A DNA stretch of 64,000 bases from an uncultured Colwellia sp. (lineage in GTDB: Bacteria; Pseudomonadota; Gammaproteobacteria; Enterobacterales; Alteromonadaceae), in contig CAJXWZ010000019.1 in the NCBI GenBank assembly GCA_913062815.1, forward strand, positions 1 to 64,000, in the 5' to 3' direction. The first letter of the stretch is position 1. Every line of letters starts with the position of its first letter. A program made the position numbers and the translations under genes. Shown here one piece after another: positions 6,915 through 16,097 of the stretch. The notes under the pieces are model-generated. The model was not told where the DNA came from. It did no database searches and worked only from the letters and a program-made list of their open reading frames with translations.

Positions 6915-9900
6915 ACAGTTATTGCCATTGTTGATGCTGCTAGTGTCAACGCTGGCGCAAGCTACTTGGCAAAGCGCGCCAGACACAGGCTTTAATTACT
7001 CTGCACGACCCGTATACGACCGTGTTAATCGTCAATATTTATCCGTTGTGACTATCACCAACAATGGTAATGCTGCGTTAACTGGCCCAATGCGTGTTTT
7101 AATTCCCACTAGTAGTCATCAAGTACTCAATATTGATGGTGAGCTTTCGGGTGTAGCTTTTGTCGATTTAACCATAAACGAATTAGCAGCAGGAGAAAGT
7201 CACAACTTCACCTTAAAATTAGAGCGTAAACGTGCTGCCGTTGCTTTTGAACTTGCTACTGAAATAGACATAATAGCAACGGGCACAGGGTTAGATTTAG
7301 CCGATGATCAAATAGCACTGTTTTATAACCGAGATGACGGTAATTATGATGGTTGGGGCCTACATTTATGGAATGGTGAGGGTTGTGGTAACTATGCAGC
7401 ACCAACATCAGACAGCGCACACTTTGCCAATTGGGCTGATCCATACCCTGTTGACGGTGTTCATCCAGAATATGGTGCCTATTACATTTTAACAATTGCG
7501 CCTGATGCAGAATGTTATAACTTCATTCTTCATCAAGGCAATGATAAAGCTTTAGGTGATAGCAATGGTCGATTTGAACCCGCACAAGGTCAACAAGCTT
7601 TTACTTTTCACGGTTACCCAGACATTTGGTATACCCCAGTTACCACACGCCCTATTTTTCTTGATGGTGCCCGCGCACATTGGTTAGACGCAAATTCATT
7701 ACTTTGGTCTACTGACGCGAATAATGCCGACAGTTATCGTTTATATTATGCTGACAATGCAAACGTGACTCTGTTAGATGAAGACCTGCTTACCAACACG
7801 CCATATAAATCGCTAAATTCAGCAAGTATTGATGAAAGTCACTTTGTAGAAAACCCGCACTTAACCACCTTCAACAGCTTTACTTTAGAAATTAATGAAC
7901 AAGAAGCTAAGCAATTAGCTAAAAGCCAATTGCTCGTTGTCGCATTAGATGAACAAGCCAATTTACTGGATGCAACCCGAGTACAAATACCACGCTTGTT
8001 AGATTACTTATATACGCGTAATGAAGCTGATGCCGATGAAGCGACATTAGGGCTAACATACCAAGGTGAGCAAGTAACCGCTTCGGTTTGGGCGCCAACA
8101 GCAACACAAGTAAAAATAAATATAGTTAACTCAGCAAAAACCGCCCTTGCTTCTCATGCAATGAGTGTAAATGCTGATACTGGCATTTGGACATATACCG
8201 GTAGTAAAGCAGACCTTGACCGCAATTTTTATCGTTATGAATTAACCGTATACCATCCGCTTACCGGCCAAATAGAAACACTAACCAGTACAGATCCCTA
8301 TTCTGTAGGGTTATCAACAAACGGTGTCTACACGCAATTTGTCAATTTATCTGATGATGACTTAAAGCCAACCGATTGGGACAATCACCCCGTACCAACG
8401 GTGCCAGATGCTGAAGATAGCATTATTTATGAAAGTCATATTCGCGACTTTAGTATTTTGGATCAAAGCACATCTGAGGAAAACCGTGGTAAATACCTTG
8501 CTTTTACTGAAACAAATTCAGTACCAATGCAACATTTACAAGCTCTGCAAACCGCAGGTTTAACACATTTTCATGTTTTACCGGCAAACGATATTGCCTC
8601 GATTGAAGAAGACCCAGAAAAGCGCGTTGATGTAACCAGCACAGTGGGCCAATTATGTCTACGCAATGCGAGCGCCCCCGTTTGCGGTGTAGAAGATAAC
8701 AATGCCGTTATTCTCGATGTGTTAAAAAGCTATGATCCTAGTACGGTAGAAGCGCAAGCATTAGTTGAGTCAATGCGTGGTTTCGATGGTTTTAATTGGG
8801 GTTATGATCCGCAACATTTTGCTGCACCTGAAGGTAGTTATGCCTCAAATGCTGATGGCGTAAGTCGTATAATTGAAATGCGAGCAATGAATCAAGCCTT
8901 ACATGAAACAGGCTTACGTGTAGTGCTAGATGTGGTTTATAACCATGCGGCATCTTCAGGCTTATACGATAATTCGGTGCTTGATAAAGTAGTGCCTGGT
9001 TACTACCAACGCTTGAATGAATACAGCGGCGCTATAGAAAACTCCACCTGCTGTGAAAATACCGCCACCGAACACAAAATGATGGCTAAGTTAATGAATG
9101 ATTCACTCGTGAGTTTTGCTCAACATTTTGGTTATGACGGCTTTCGCTTTGACTTGATGGGCCACATTCCTAAACAAGCAATAATTGCAGCGCGTGAAGC
9201 AGTACGAGCGGTAGATGCTGACACTTATTTTTACGGTGAAGGTTGGAATTTTGGCGAAGTAGTAAACAACCGACGATTTGAACAAGCATCACAACTGAAT
9301 ATGGCAGGTAGTGAAATAGGAACTTTTTCAGACAGACAGCGTGATGCAGTACGTAGTGCGGCATTGTTTAATGCTGGTGGCAGCTTGGGTGACCAAGACA
9401 CCATCAGAATTGGCTTAGTCGGTAACGTGGGTAGTTATCAATTTACCGCTGCAAGCGGTGTTTATCTTTCAACTTACGACTATCAATGGAACGGCCAACC
9501 TGCGGGTTATAGCACCGACCCTGCTGATACGGTTAATTACATTTCTAAGCATGATAATGAAGCCCTTTGGGATCAGCTACAATACAACTTGCCAGCCCAA
9601 ATGAGTTCGGCCGATAGAGTTCGTATTCAAAACATATCACTGTCTTTACCTTTGCTCAGTCAAGGTATCCCGTTTTTGCATATGGGCTCTGATCTAATCC
9701 GCTCTAAATCGATGGATAGAAATACCTACGATGCCGGTGATTGGTTCAACCGAGTAGACTTCACTCAATTAGAAAACAACTGGAATATAGGTTTACCTCT
9801 AGCGCAAGACAATGAAGGTAAATGGTCAACAATAAGCGGTATTAGCGCCAACGCCAATAGTGCAATTACGTCGCAAGATATTCAATTAAGCAGCAGTGTT

Positions 9901-11271
9901 TTTAAAGAGTTTCTTAATATTCGTGCTACCAGTAAATTGTTTAGGCTAAATAACGCTGCTGATATTTCTGCTCGAATTAAGTTTCATAATACCGGCAATG
10001 AACAAACTCAGGGCTTAATCGTAATGAGTTTGGATGACGGCATTGGCTTAACAGATATTGATGAAATGAACGATGCTATTGTCGTTTTGTTTAATGGCAG
10101 TAACACAGAACAAGCATTCCATATTGCCAAAGCCAGTGGTTTTAGTTTGCATCAAAATCAACAAAACTCCGCTGATACGCGTGTGCAATCTGCCTCGTTT
10201 GATAATGGTACCTTTACTGTTCCCGCATTTACTACGGCTGTGTTTGTTAAGTTGCAAGGTGATGCTCAAGGGTTTGGTTTATCGGCGTTACCAGCCTACG
10301 GCGATGCTACCTTGTATTTACGTGGTGGCATGAATAATTGGGACACGTCTGCGGCTTTCACCTACCTTGGTAATGATAAATATCAGCTTGAAATGGACTT
10401 AACGGCTGGTGATTACCCATTCAAAATAGCCGACGAAAACTTCTCGCAAGCCAACATTGGTGGTGGCTTTATTATACCTCTTGGCCAAGCGGCCAGCTTG
10501 GCCAATGGTGGTAATAACTTAAACTTAAACCTTATTGTTGATGGCACTTACCTATTTGAATTAGATACTAGCGATGGTGATAACCCAACATTGTTAGTTA
10601 CACCGGATGATCCTTCGGCAATACCAGCTCCTTATGGTGCTAGCGCTATTTATTTGCGTGGTTTAATGGGAGATTGGGGCACCAATAGACCGCTAACTTA
10701 TGAAGGCAATGGCATTTATCGTGCTACTTATGTAATCACAGCAGGTAGTCACTCGTTGAAAGTTGCTGATGCTGATTGGGGAGGAACCGGCGGTCCTAAT
10801 TTAGGTGGTGCCATTAATATGAGTGTTGGTACTACGGTTGAACTTACGCCTAGTAGTAATGACAATGTTTCATTAACGCTAGACAGTGATCAAACCCTTG
10901 TTTTTATTATTGACGCCAATGATACCAACACTCCCGTGCTTACGATAAGAGCTACTGAACCATTTGCTGGTATGGCAATGTATTTACGCGGTAGCATGAA
11001 TAACTGGAGTACTGATAACACCTTTACATATCAAGGTGATGGAATTTATTCAGTAACAATGGAACTGAGTGATGCAGGCTATGAGTTTAAAATAGCTAAT
11101 GATGACTTTTCTGTGGCCTTTGGTGCTGTTGCTCCGCTTTTAGCTGAACAGTCTTTATCGCTATTAGCTTCGGGAAATAATGTGTCTGTGACTATTGAGC
11201 AGCAAGGCTTAGTCACTTTTGTTTTAGACGCTGATCAAATTGGTCGACCTACATTGCGTTATTCTCAATAA
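6901..11271 (+). CDS. pulA: Secreted pullulanase-type alpha-1,6-glucosidase (GH13) with three C-terminal starch-binding-like repeats
   Basis: A 1456-residue debranching enzyme cleaving alpha-1,6 links of pullulan or starch. The start at 6901 gives a clear signal peptide ending LAQA; the open frame upstream lies inside the previous gene. Domains: a CBM41/PUD-like segment (YDGWGLHLW, about 150), a CBM48-like module (VWAPTATQV, about 395), and a GH13 core with the pullulanase motif NWGYDP (about 632), YNHAA, nucleophile D751 in GFRFD, acid E780 in YGEGWNF and D885 in HDNEALW. Three tandem 105-115-residue repeats, each starting YLRGxMxxW (about 1137, 1249 and 1358), follow and probably bind starch. 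A terminator lies 23 nt past the stop. Confidence 0.93.
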   Translation: MKYFKQLLPLLMLLVSTLAQATWQSAPDTGFNYSARPVYDRVNRQYLSVVTITNNGNAALTGPMRVLIPTSSHQVLNIDGELSGVAFVDLTINELAAGESHNFTLKLERKRAAVAFELATEIDIIATGTGLDLADDQIALFYNRDDGNYDGWGLHLWNGEGCGNYAAPTSDSAHFANWADPYPVDGVHPEYGAYYILTIAPDAECYNFILHQGNDKALGDSNGRFEPAQGQQAFTFHGYPDIWYTPVTTRPIFLDGARAHWLDANSLLWSTDANNADSYRLYYADNANVTLLDEDLLTNTPYKSLNSASIDESHFVENPHLTTFNSFTLEINEQEAKQLAKSQLLVVALDEQANLLDATRVQIPRLLDYLYTRNEADADEATLGLTYQGEQVTASVWAPTATQVKINIVNSAKTALASHAMSVNADTGIWTYTGSKADLDRNFYRYELTVYHPLTGQIETLTSTDPYSVGLSTNGVYTQFVNLSDDDLKPTDWDNHPVPTVPDAEDSIIYESHIRDFSILDQSTSEENRGKYLAFTETNSVPMQHLQALQTAGLTHFHVLPANDIASIEEDPEKRVDVTSTVGQLCLRNASAPVCGVEDNNAVILDVLKSYDPSTVEAQALVESMRGFDGFNWGYDPQHFAAPEGSYASNADGVSRIIEMRAMNQALHETGLRVVLDVVYNHAASSGLYDNSVLDKVVPGYYQRLNEYSGAIENSTCCENTATEHKMMAKLMNDSLVSFAQHFGYDGFRFDLMGHIPKQAIIAAREAVRAVDADTYFYGEGWNFGEVVNNRRFEQASQLNMAGSEIGTFSDRQRDAVRSAALFNAGGSLGDQDTIRIGLVGNVGSYQFTAASGVYLSTYDYQWNGQPAGYSTDPADTVNYISKHDNEALWDQLQYNLPAQMSSADRVRIQNISLSLPLLSQGIPFLHMGSDLIRSKSMDRNTYDAGDWFNRVDFTQLENNWNIGLPLAQDNEGKWSTISGISANANSAITSQDIQLSSSVFKEFLNIRATSKLFRLNNAADISARIKFHNTGNEQTQGLIVMSLDDGIGLTDIDEMNDAIVVLFNGSNTEQAFHIAKASGFSLHQNQQNSADTRVQSASFDNGTFTVPAFTTAVFVKLQGDAQGFGLSALPAYGDATLYLRGGMNNWDTSAAFTYLGNDKYQLEMDLTAGDYPFKIADENFSQANIGGGFIIPLGQAASLANGGNNLNLNLIVDGTYLFELDTSDGDNPTLLVTPDDPSAIPAPYGASAIYLRGLMGDWGTNRPLTYEGNGIYRATYVITAGSHSLKVADADWGGTGGPNLGGAINMSVGTTVELTPSSNDNVSLTLDSDQTLVFIIDANDTNTPVLTIRATEPFAGMAMYLRGSMNNWSTDNTFTYQGDGIYSVTMELSDAGYEFKIANDDFSVAFGAVAPLLAEQSLSLLASGNNVSVTIEQQGLVTFVLDADQIGRPTLRYSQ

Positions 11272-11293
11272 CAGTCTTTGGAAATAAGTATGG

Positions 11294-11323
11294 AAAAGCA
11301 GAGCTTGGACGCTCTGCTTTTTT
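11294..11323 (+). terminator. Bidirectional-looking terminator after the pullulanase gene
   Basis: An 11-bp stem AAAAGCAGAGC (11294-11304) pairs with GCTCTGCTTTT (11311-11321) over a 6-nt loop and is followed by T residues. The A-run on its left could serve the convergent permease gene ending at 11395. Confidence 0.88.
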
Positions 11324-11394
11324 ATTTTTGCAACACCAACTCGACAAAAGATAAAGTTGCTATTTGCTATTTGCTGATTGCAATCGAACTTATA

Positions 11395-13854
11395 CTATTC
11401 TGTACGTAATGCTTTCACGGGTTTTGCGCTAGCAACTTTCATTGCATTGCCGCCAATAGTGAGCCAAGCCATCAAAATAGCGCCGAAACTCGCTGCTAAA
11501 CAAATTGGGATTATCACCCACATCTCAATACGATAAGGAAAGTCTTCAAGCCATTTTGCCATTACCAAGAATGATAGCAAGCTGGCAATAATACTGGCGA
11601 TAAAAACGGGTTTAGAAAATTGCCAAACCAATAGCTTAACAATGTCGGTAACGTTTGCTCCCATCACTTTGCGAATACCTATTTCTTTGGTTCTGCGCTC
11701 TGCCGTAAAACTGGCTAAACCAAACAAGCCCAAACAAGCAACAAAAACAGCAAGGCCTGAAGCAACCGCCAGCATAAATGACATGCGCTGCTCGCTCATA
11801 AAGTGCCTTTGTACTAATTCATCGACGAAAGTGCGCACAAAGGGCACATCATGAATATTGCTCTGCCAATAATCTTTTAATATTTTTTCTGCCTCTTTAG
11901 GGGTACCACTAAAACGTACCGCTAAAAATCCTGCGGCATCATCATCATGAAAGTAAACCTCCGGCTGCTGTAGCTCTTTTGTTGTACGGTAATTTATATT
12001 TGAATAAACGCCAATGATGGTGCCATAAAAAGGTTTTCCATAAGCGAATTCAATCACCTTACCTAAAGCATCTGCAGGCACATCACCCAAACCTAAACGT
12101 TTGACCGCTAACTCATTGATTAAAATATTCGTTTCAAAAGGGCCTGGATTATTTTCCCACGCTTCATCAGTGGGCATTTTATCGCGCCCTACATCTTTAC
12201 TGAAGGTTCTGCCTGCCATTAATTTTGCGCTAAATGTCGCTTGATAGTCAGTGTCAATTTCTTTAAAGCTCATAACATGCTTAGTTAAGCTTTTATCATC
12301 AGCAACGGTAACGGTTGCGGTTCTATTCGCTCCCGTTGCCGGAAACATTTGAATGTAGCTTGCTGATTTAATATTCGGTAGTTTTTTAATTTGTTCACGA
12401 ATAACTTGTTGTCTTGGCACTAATGCTTCCCTGCCAACACCGTGCAGAATAACAATATGGTCTTTGTCATAGCCAAGATCCATATTGGCGGCGTGATCAC
12501 GTTGTGCATAAATAACCACTGCACAAATGATTAAACTAATGGAAACGATAAACTGAAAAATAACTAATAAATTACTAAAGGTTAACCCACCTGAAGATGC
12601 TTTTGCTTGATTAGCCGATAATATAGCGGCCGGTCGATAACTTGATAATATCAGGGCTGGGTAAATACCACCGATGACACCCGCAAAAAAGACCAATACC
12701 AGCATGATAGCAATAGTGAAAGGGTCGCTATAGCCAATCTGTAATTCTCTACCTAAAAAGTCATTATATGAAGATAGTGCTAATTCAACTAAGGCTACGC
12801 CTACTGTCAGTGCGATAAGGGCAATAATAATACTTTCACCCAAAAACTGTATGACGAGTTGCTGTCTAGAAGCCCCTACAATCTTTCTCATTGCGACTTC
12901 TCTAGCCCGTCGGGTTGATTTTGCAATAGAGAGATTAGTGAAATTTATACAGGCAATAACTAGAATTAACAGCGCAATAGAGCCAAAAATGGTGATATTA
13001 CTTCTGACGCCAGCAAGAGATAAATATACTTCACTAATGGGCAAGGTATTAAAGCTCATAAAGTCGGTAGATTTACTATATTGCTCTGCCCAGTAATCTG
13101 GCACTGAGATATTATCTGCAACAAAGCTCACTAAACGATTGTTTATTGTTGAAATATCCGCATTAGCATTGAGTTTAAAGTAGGTAATCGTGTTGGGTGA
13201 CTCCCAACGATCGAACATCCAAGGTTCTTCTTTAAAATCATCTTCATTGATTTTTATTAAGGCATTAAACGACAGCACAGTATTATGAGGCAGCTTTTTA
13301 TACACAGCGCCAACACGGTAATCATGCTTACTATTAAATTGCGCTATGGTTAGCACTTTGCCAATGACATCAACACTCCCATAATATTTTATTGCTAATT
13401 CCTTGGATAAAGCGATAGAACGATTGTCTGCTAAGGTTTGCTTTAAGTCACCTTTTAGTATGTCAAAATCAAAAATATCAGCGGTATTTGGATCCGTCAA
13501 ATGTATTGGTTGTTCGAATACTTTATCTTCAACTTGAATAATAGGATATTGCTCATGAAAACGGGTGGCATCACTGATATCTTGAGCAAAGTAATTTAGT
13601 AATGTTTCTCGCGCTTTACCTGATACATAACCACCCGAATAGGGGTCACGCCCTGGCGATTTAATAACAGACTCAATACGATATATTTTATCGGCATCAG
13701 TCCAAAATTGATCAAATTGTGTTTCATCATGGATAAACATAAATAGCAATAAACAAGCACCTAAGCCTACGGCTAAGCCTATGATATTTATCGCACTATA
13801 TAATCTTTGTTTGAGCAAATTTCGAATTGCTATCTGGAGGTAATTTTTAAACAT
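11395..13854 (-). CDS. MacB/FtsX-family ABC transporter permease
   Basis: An 819-residue inner-membrane permease of the antimicrobial-peptide or macrolide exporter type. It has a first TM segment near residues 20-42, a MacB-type periplasmic core, a three-helix FtsX block near 285-440, a second periplasmic core, and a final FtsX block (about 690-810) ending near the C-terminus. Conserved FtsX-type stretches such as RAREVAMRKIVGA and RTKEIGIRKVMGA are visible, one per half, showing an internal duplication. It is the last gene of a three-gene set with the ATPase (14-nt gap) and adaptor, and probably works with them to export or extract an amphipathic substrate. The substrate is unknown. Confidence 0.9.
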   Translation of the reverse strand: MFKNYLQIAIRNLLKQRLYSAINIIGLAVGLGACLLLFMFIHDETQFDQFWTDADKIYRIESVIKSPGRDPYSGGYVSGKARETLLNYFAQDISDATRFHEQYPIIQVEDKVFEQPIHLTDPNTADIFDFDILKGDLKQTLADNRSIALSKELAIKYYGSVDVIGKVLTIAQFNSKHDYRVGAVYKKLPHNTVLSFNALIKINEDDFKEEPWMFDRWESPNTITYFKLNANADISTINNRLVSFVADNISVPDYWAEQYSKSTDFMSFNTLPISEVYLSLAGVRSNITIFGSIALLILVIACINFTNLSIAKSTRRAREVAMRKIVGASRQQLVIQFLGESIIIALIALTVGVALVELALSSYNDFLGRELQIGYSDPFTIAIMLVLVFFAGVIGGIYPALILSSYRPAAILSANQAKASSGGLTFSNLLVIFQFIVSISLIICAVVIYAQRDHAANMDLGYDKDHIVILHGVGREALVPRQQVIREQIKKLPNIKSASYIQMFPATGANRTATVTVADDKSLTKHVMSFKEIDTDYQATFSAKLMAGRTFSKDVGRDKMPTDEAWENNPGPFETNILINELAVKRLGLGDVPADALGKVIEFAYGKPFYGTIIGVYSNINYRTTKELQQPEVYFHDDDAAGFLAVRFSGTPKEAEKILKDYWQSNIHDVPFVRTFVDELVQRHFMSEQRMSFMLAVASGLAVFVACLGLFGLASFTAERRTKEIGIRKVMGANVTDIVKLLVWQFSKPVFIASIIASLLSFLVMAKWLEDFPYRIEMWVIIPICLAASFGAILMAWLTIGGNAMKVASAKPVKALRTE

Positions 13855-13868
13855 TCAATGAATACCCT

Positions 13869-14549
13869 TTATGCTGCTTTAACATTTTCAGTTACCACAC
13901 CACCATCAAACAAGTTGATGGTTCTTCGAGCATAATCGGCATGAGCAGCGCTATGAGTTACCATAATAATGGTGGTGCCGTCTTCATTTAACGCGCGCAA
14001 CATGTCCATGACTTCTTGGCCATGAACACTATCTAAATTACCTGTCGGCTCATCCGCCAAAATAATACCTTGGTTACCCACCACGGCACGCGCTATTGCT
14101 ACCCTTTGTTGCTGCCCACCAGAAAGTTGACTTGGCATATGTTTCGCTCGGTGTGCTATGCCTACTTTATCCATTACATTCGCCACTCTTTCTTTTCGCT
14201 CTGCTGAAGGTATGCCATGGTAAAGTAGTGCTAGTTCAATATTTTCTTCTACTGATAGTTCGTCTATTAAGTTGAAACTTTGAAAAATAAAACCAATATT
14301 TCGCTTGCGAATATTCGCTAATTTACTTTCAGAATAAGCAGAAATATCTTCCTCGCCAAACCAATACTGACCTTGTGAAGGATTATCTAACATGCCTAGG
14401 ATATTAAGTAAGGTAGATTTTCCGCAGCCCGATGGCCCCATAATGGCAACAAACTCTCCTTGTGCTATTTCTATATTTACGCCACTTAACGCCGCCGTTT
14501 CAACCTCATCTGTTCTATAAGTTCTGGAAAGGTTATCTAACTTGATCAT
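13869..14549 (-). CDS. ABC transporter ATPase (MacB/LolD type)
   Basis: A 226-residue nucleotide-binding subunit. It shows Walker [10 protein letters not shown] (about 39-47), a Q-loop in [14 protein letters not shown], the signature LSGGQQQR, Walker [13 protein letters not shown] and a switch histidine in MVTHS. Length and motifs fit the LolD/MacB ATPase group, which partners with FtsX-type permeases. It sits 14 nt before the permease start and 37 nt after the adaptor stop, in one minus-strand operon led by a sigma-54 promoter. Confidence 0.93.
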   Translation of the reverse strand: MIKLDNLSRTYRTDEVETAALSGVNIEIAQGEFVAIMGPSGCGKSTLLNILGMLDNPSQGQYWFGEEDISAYSESKLANIRKRNIGFIFQSFNLIDELSVEENIELALLYHGIPSAERKERVANVMDKVGIAHRAKHMPSQLSGGQQQRVAIARAVVGNQGIILADEPTGNLDSVHGQEVMDMLRALNEDGTTIIMVTHSAAHADYARRTINLFDGGVVTENVKAA

Positions 14550-14586
14550 AATTTAATCCTTATTTTGTCCGTCATTGTAATTAGTT

Positions 14587-15909
14587 TTAGTTATCGAAAG
14601 ATAACTGCTGCATAGCTTGATATGTTGCATAGGAGCTAGTGACCACCTGCTCACCCACAGCAAGGCCATCAAGAACTTCTGCGTATTGATTATTTCTTCT
14701 ACCTAAACGAATGGTGCGTTTTATCGCATGGCTTTTATCCTCACTTAATACAAAAATCCAGTTACCACCCGTTTCTTGAAAAAAGGCACCATTTGGAATG
14801 AGCGTAGCTTTTTGATCATCGCCCAGTGTTAATTTAAGCGGAACATTTTGTCCACGACGTATATCATTGGGTTGCGCCTGTTCGAATTTAAAATCTACTT
14901 GAAATTGCCCATTTTGCACTTGTGGATAAATCTTAGTGATGACCAACTTATAGTCTTTGAAGTGCGCAGTTTGCTCTATATCAACTCTGTTTAAGTAAAA
15001 CTCATCAATATTCGCCGTTAATTTGTAATCATTAGGCGTGTCAATTTGCCCTAATCTTTCTCCTCGCCCAATACTTTGACCAACTTCAACATTAAAGCCT
15101 GATAATTTGCCATTAACAGGTGCCTTAACATTCATGTTGTCTAAATTTTTCTGTGAAAGGCCTAAGTTTGTTTCTAAACGCTTGCTGGTTTCTTGCAAAA
15201 ACTTCAACTGTGCTTGTTGCATTTGATTATCAGAAGACTGGCTTTCTAAGGTAATAGCAAGTCGATTTTGATACCACTGCAAGGTATCTTTCGTATCGTC
15301 ATATTGCTTTTGTGCTACTGAGCCTTTAGCAACAAGTGCGTGCTCTTGGGCTAGCTGCCTTGTCAGCAACTTTATTTGATAGTTTATATCTATTAAGTTT
15401 CGCTTATGCTGTAAACGATTCTGTTCTAGACTAAGTTCAATCGTACGCATACTATTTAATTGCTCAGCGACTCGCGCTTCATTACCTAAAACATTTAATT
15501 GTAATGAGGCGTTTGAAAGCTCTACGATTAAATCGCCTGCAGATAAATTTGTACCATCTTCAACTAACACTCTTTCTACACGTCCACCTTCCATGGCATC
15601 TAAGTAAAGCGTTTTAGCTGGTTTGACTTGTGCCCTCACCGGAAGAAAATCCTCAAATATCCCTTGAGAGACAATACCAAAAGTTACGCGTTCAGGATCA
15701 ACCGCTAAAGACTTGATTTTGTTAGCACTAAGCAGCTTATATCCTAGCCCGATACAGATCATTATTAGCAGCAACCATTTGACACTTTTATAAGGAGCTT
15801 TACGCGAGTCAATTTTTCGATCCATTGCCATCCCAGAAACATTTGCTTTTATTTCAGCTGTTGGCGTAACCGATTTAGGTGTATTAATTGGTTGAACTGA
15901 GTTTTCCAT
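14587..15909 (-). CDS. HlyD/MacA-like periplasmic adaptor protein
   Basis: A 440-residue efflux adaptor with one N-terminal TM segment (WLLLIMICIGLGYKLL, about 46-61), a split lipoyl or barrel-sandwich half (RVERVLVEDGTNLSAGDLIVEL and GKLSGFNVEVGQSIGRGERL) around a long coiled-coil hairpin (about 130-255), and a beta-barrel region after it. An ATG at 15909 is used; an upstream GTG at 15918 is in frame. It links the MacB-type permease to an outer-membrane channel in the family model. It is the first gene after a sigma-54 promoter at 15951-15967. No outer-membrane TolC partner is encoded nearby. Confidence 0.88.
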   Translation of the reverse strand: MENSVQPINTPKSVTPTAEIKANVSGMAMDRKIDSRKAPYKSVKWLLLIMICIGLGYKLLSANKIKSLAVDPERVTFGIVSQGIFEDFLPVRAQVKPAKTLYLDAMEGGRVERVLVEDGTNLSAGDLIVELSNASLQLNVLGNEARVAEQLNSMRTIELSLEQNRLQHKRNLIDINYQIKLLTRQLAQEHALVAKGSVAQKQYDDTKDTLQWYQNRLAITLESQSSDNQMQQAQLKFLQETSKRLETNLGLSQKNLDNMNVKAPVNGKLSGFNVEVGQSIGRGERLGQIDTPNDYKLTANIDEFYLNRVDIEQTAHFKDYKLVITKIYPQVQNGQFQVDFKFEQAQPNDIRRGQNVPLKLTLGDDQKATLIPNGAFFQETGGNWIFVLSEDKSHAIKRTIRLGRRNNQYAEVLDGLAVGEQVVTSSYATYQAMQQLSFDN

Positions 15910-15950
15910 CGTTACCACGTACCGTATTATTTTACATATTACTGGTTTAG

Positions 15951-15967
15951 AGCAACAATCAAGCCAA
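15951..15967 (-). promoter_or_regulatory. Sigma-54 (-24/-12) promoter for the adaptor-ABC operon
   Basis: The minus strand reads TTGGCTTGATTGTTGCT, with GG and GC elements at exact sigma-54 spacing (consensus TGGCACG-N4-TTGCW; 14 of the 16 positions fit, counting the N4 spacer as free). The transcript would begin about 12 nt downstream, near 15940, giving a leader of about 30 nt to the ATG at 15909. It faces away from a divergent sigma-54 activator gene, which supports the call. Confidence 0.82.
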
Positions 15968-16006
15968 ATTATTACCCATTGATTTTAAAGAGAATTTAAA
16001 ATGGCC

Positions 16007-16065
16007 GTTCATTATCGGACATATAACACTGTACGATTACGAACACTAGGTGTACGATGGTGAAC
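16007..16065. promoter_or_regulatory. Three activator-like sites (putative UAS) between regulator and exporter operons
   Basis: Three 14-bp copies of GTnCGATnnnGAAC occur: an inverted copy at 16007-16020 (RC GTCCGATAATGAAC), and direct copies at 16031-16044 (GTACGATTACGAAC) and 16052-16065 (GTACGATGGTGAAC). The two direct copies are 21 bp apart, two helical turns. They lie 40-110 bp upstream of the sigma-54 promoter and just before the regulator start, so they are the likely binding sites of the NtrC-type regulator. Confidence 0.7.
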
Positions 16066-16097
16066 AATTGCGCTAGCGATCACCCTTAAGGAAGTTT

